Origin: a virus
IMG/VR virus record: IMGVR_UViG_3300007538_000035
Location: 1 to 50,333 of that record
Strand: one strand, 5' to 3'
Length of the DNA: 50,333 nucleotides
Shown here: one piece after another, positions 49,769-50,333 of the stretch
How the letters are laid out: every line of letters begins with the position of its first letter
Numbering within the stretch: position 1 is the stretch's first letter
The notes under the pieces: model-generated
Told to the model about the DNA's origin: nothing
Seen by the model: the letters and a program-made list of their open reading frames with translations, nothing else
The model's database searches: none
Position numbers and translations under genes: made by a program

Positions 49769-50333
49769 AAGGTATATCTATAAGAAGTAGAATCTGTCTA
49801 CTTGTAGCAACTTTAATTATGCTAGTGTTTTTTGTATTTAAAACACTAGTAGTATTTAGGTACATTCATCATTCTACATTTACACATTATTTTGAGTGGC
49901 TATCTGTTATATCATTTATGCCTCCTTTCTTTGTAGTAGTTAGAGAGTTTTTCAATAAAACTAAAATTAAAGAGGCTAAAATTGATACCCAACTAAAAGC
50001 AATTAATAACTCTAATTTAATAGTAACTCTAGGAATAGATGGTACTATATTATCAGCTAATCAAAATTTTCTTAATGTAGTAGGATACTCAGAAAATGAA
50101 ATACTAAATGGCAAACATTCTAATTTATGTACTGCTGATTTTAAATCAAGTAAAGAATATAAAATTTTCTGGGAAAAATTACGTAAAGGAGAATTTGTTT
50201 CTGGGGAATTTGAACGTATAGGTAAAAATGGACACTCAGTATGGTTATTTGGTACGTATACTCCTTTACAAAATGATAAAGGAGAATATCATAAAGTACT
50301 TAAAATAGCTGTTGATGTTACAGCACAACATAA
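49756..50333 (+). CDS. Membrane-anchored PAS-domain sensor protein (5' part, runs off the window)
   Basis: The frame is open from the ATG at 49756 to the end of the window, at least 192 residues, so the gene is incomplete here. Two membrane segments (about 13-34 and 47-64) are joined by a short loop with two His (YIHHSTFTHYF). A basic linker follows, and then a PAS domain at about 82-190: NLIVTLGIDGTILSANQNFL, VGYSENEILNGKHSNLC, EYKIFWEKLRKGEFVSGEFE, GKNGHSVWLFGTYTPL and VLKIAVDVTAQ. This PAS type is the one common in bacterial chemotaxis receptors and sensor kinases. What lies downstream (more PAS, a kinase, a cyclase or a receptor module) is outside the window. It overlaps the previous gene by 13 bases. 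Confidence 0.85.
   Translation, partial: MSALEGISIRSRICLLVATLIMLVFFVFKTLVVFRYIHHSTFTHYFEWLSVISFMPPFFVVVREFFNKTKIKEAKIDTQLKAINNSNLIVTLGIDGTILSANQNFLNVVGYSENEILNGKHSNLCTADFKSSKEYKIFWEKLRKGEFVSGEFERIGKNGHSVWLFGTYTPLQNDKGEYHKVLKIAVDVTAQH

Noticed and set aside
1-50333. Prophage or plasmid origin, tRNA genes, insertion sequences
   Set aside because: No integrase, attachment repeats, transposase, host flanks or cloverleaf-like sequence were noticed by eye; a dedicated tRNA search was not possible.

Overview
The window is a gene-dense stretch of a T4-like contractile-tailed phage genome. Every gene I can support lies on the + strand, there are no host genes, no integrase and no tRNA that I can see, and no gap between genes reaches 300 bases. 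Base composition is AT-rich outside the fibre genes. Start codons are preceded by A-rich leaders with almost no Shine-Dalgarno sequence, which together with the overall gene style suggests a host in the Bacteroidota (inference; nothing in the window names the host).

Layout. 1-1205: the 3' part of a phosphatidylserine decarboxylase gene overlapping a phoH gene. 1283-3892: three neck/tail-completion genes in the T4 order 13-14-15. 3923-25788: a 22-kb island with two enormous Gly-X-Ser/Thr (collagen-like) fibre genes (3709 and 1467 codons), two small genes between them, then four overlapping genes for glycosyltransferases and a sugar-type methyltransferase. 25908-38973: tail sheath, tail tube, a tail-chaperone pair probably joined by ribosomal frameshifting, tape measure, a tandem-repeat protein, and tube/hub/baseplate proteins. 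39003-47830: replication, recombination and nucleotide metabolism (family A DNA polymerase, gp32-like ssDNA-binding protein, UvsX, 5' nuclease, replicative helicase, ribonucleotide reductase small and large subunits). 47865-50333: small membrane proteins, a Pam3-gp28-like holin candidate, an amidase endolysin, further small membrane genes, and the start of a membrane-anchored PAS-domain protein that runs off the window.

The most interesting system is the fibre island. A last-gene product resembling the iron-finger O-heptosyltransferases (TibC/Aah type), a triple-domain enzyme ending in a GT25-like domain (the family that includes animal collagen galactosyltransferases), a GT4-type enzyme and an FkbM methyltransferase sit directly behind giant Ser/Thr-rich collagen-like fibres. 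I infer a phage-encoded pathway that glycosylates its own fibres. A second genome-wide signal is a strongly conserved motif, AATATTTATAAC, in front of most virion and lysis transcription units; it is probably the late promoter, and it is the exact reverse complement of the T4 late promoter core (TATAAATA).
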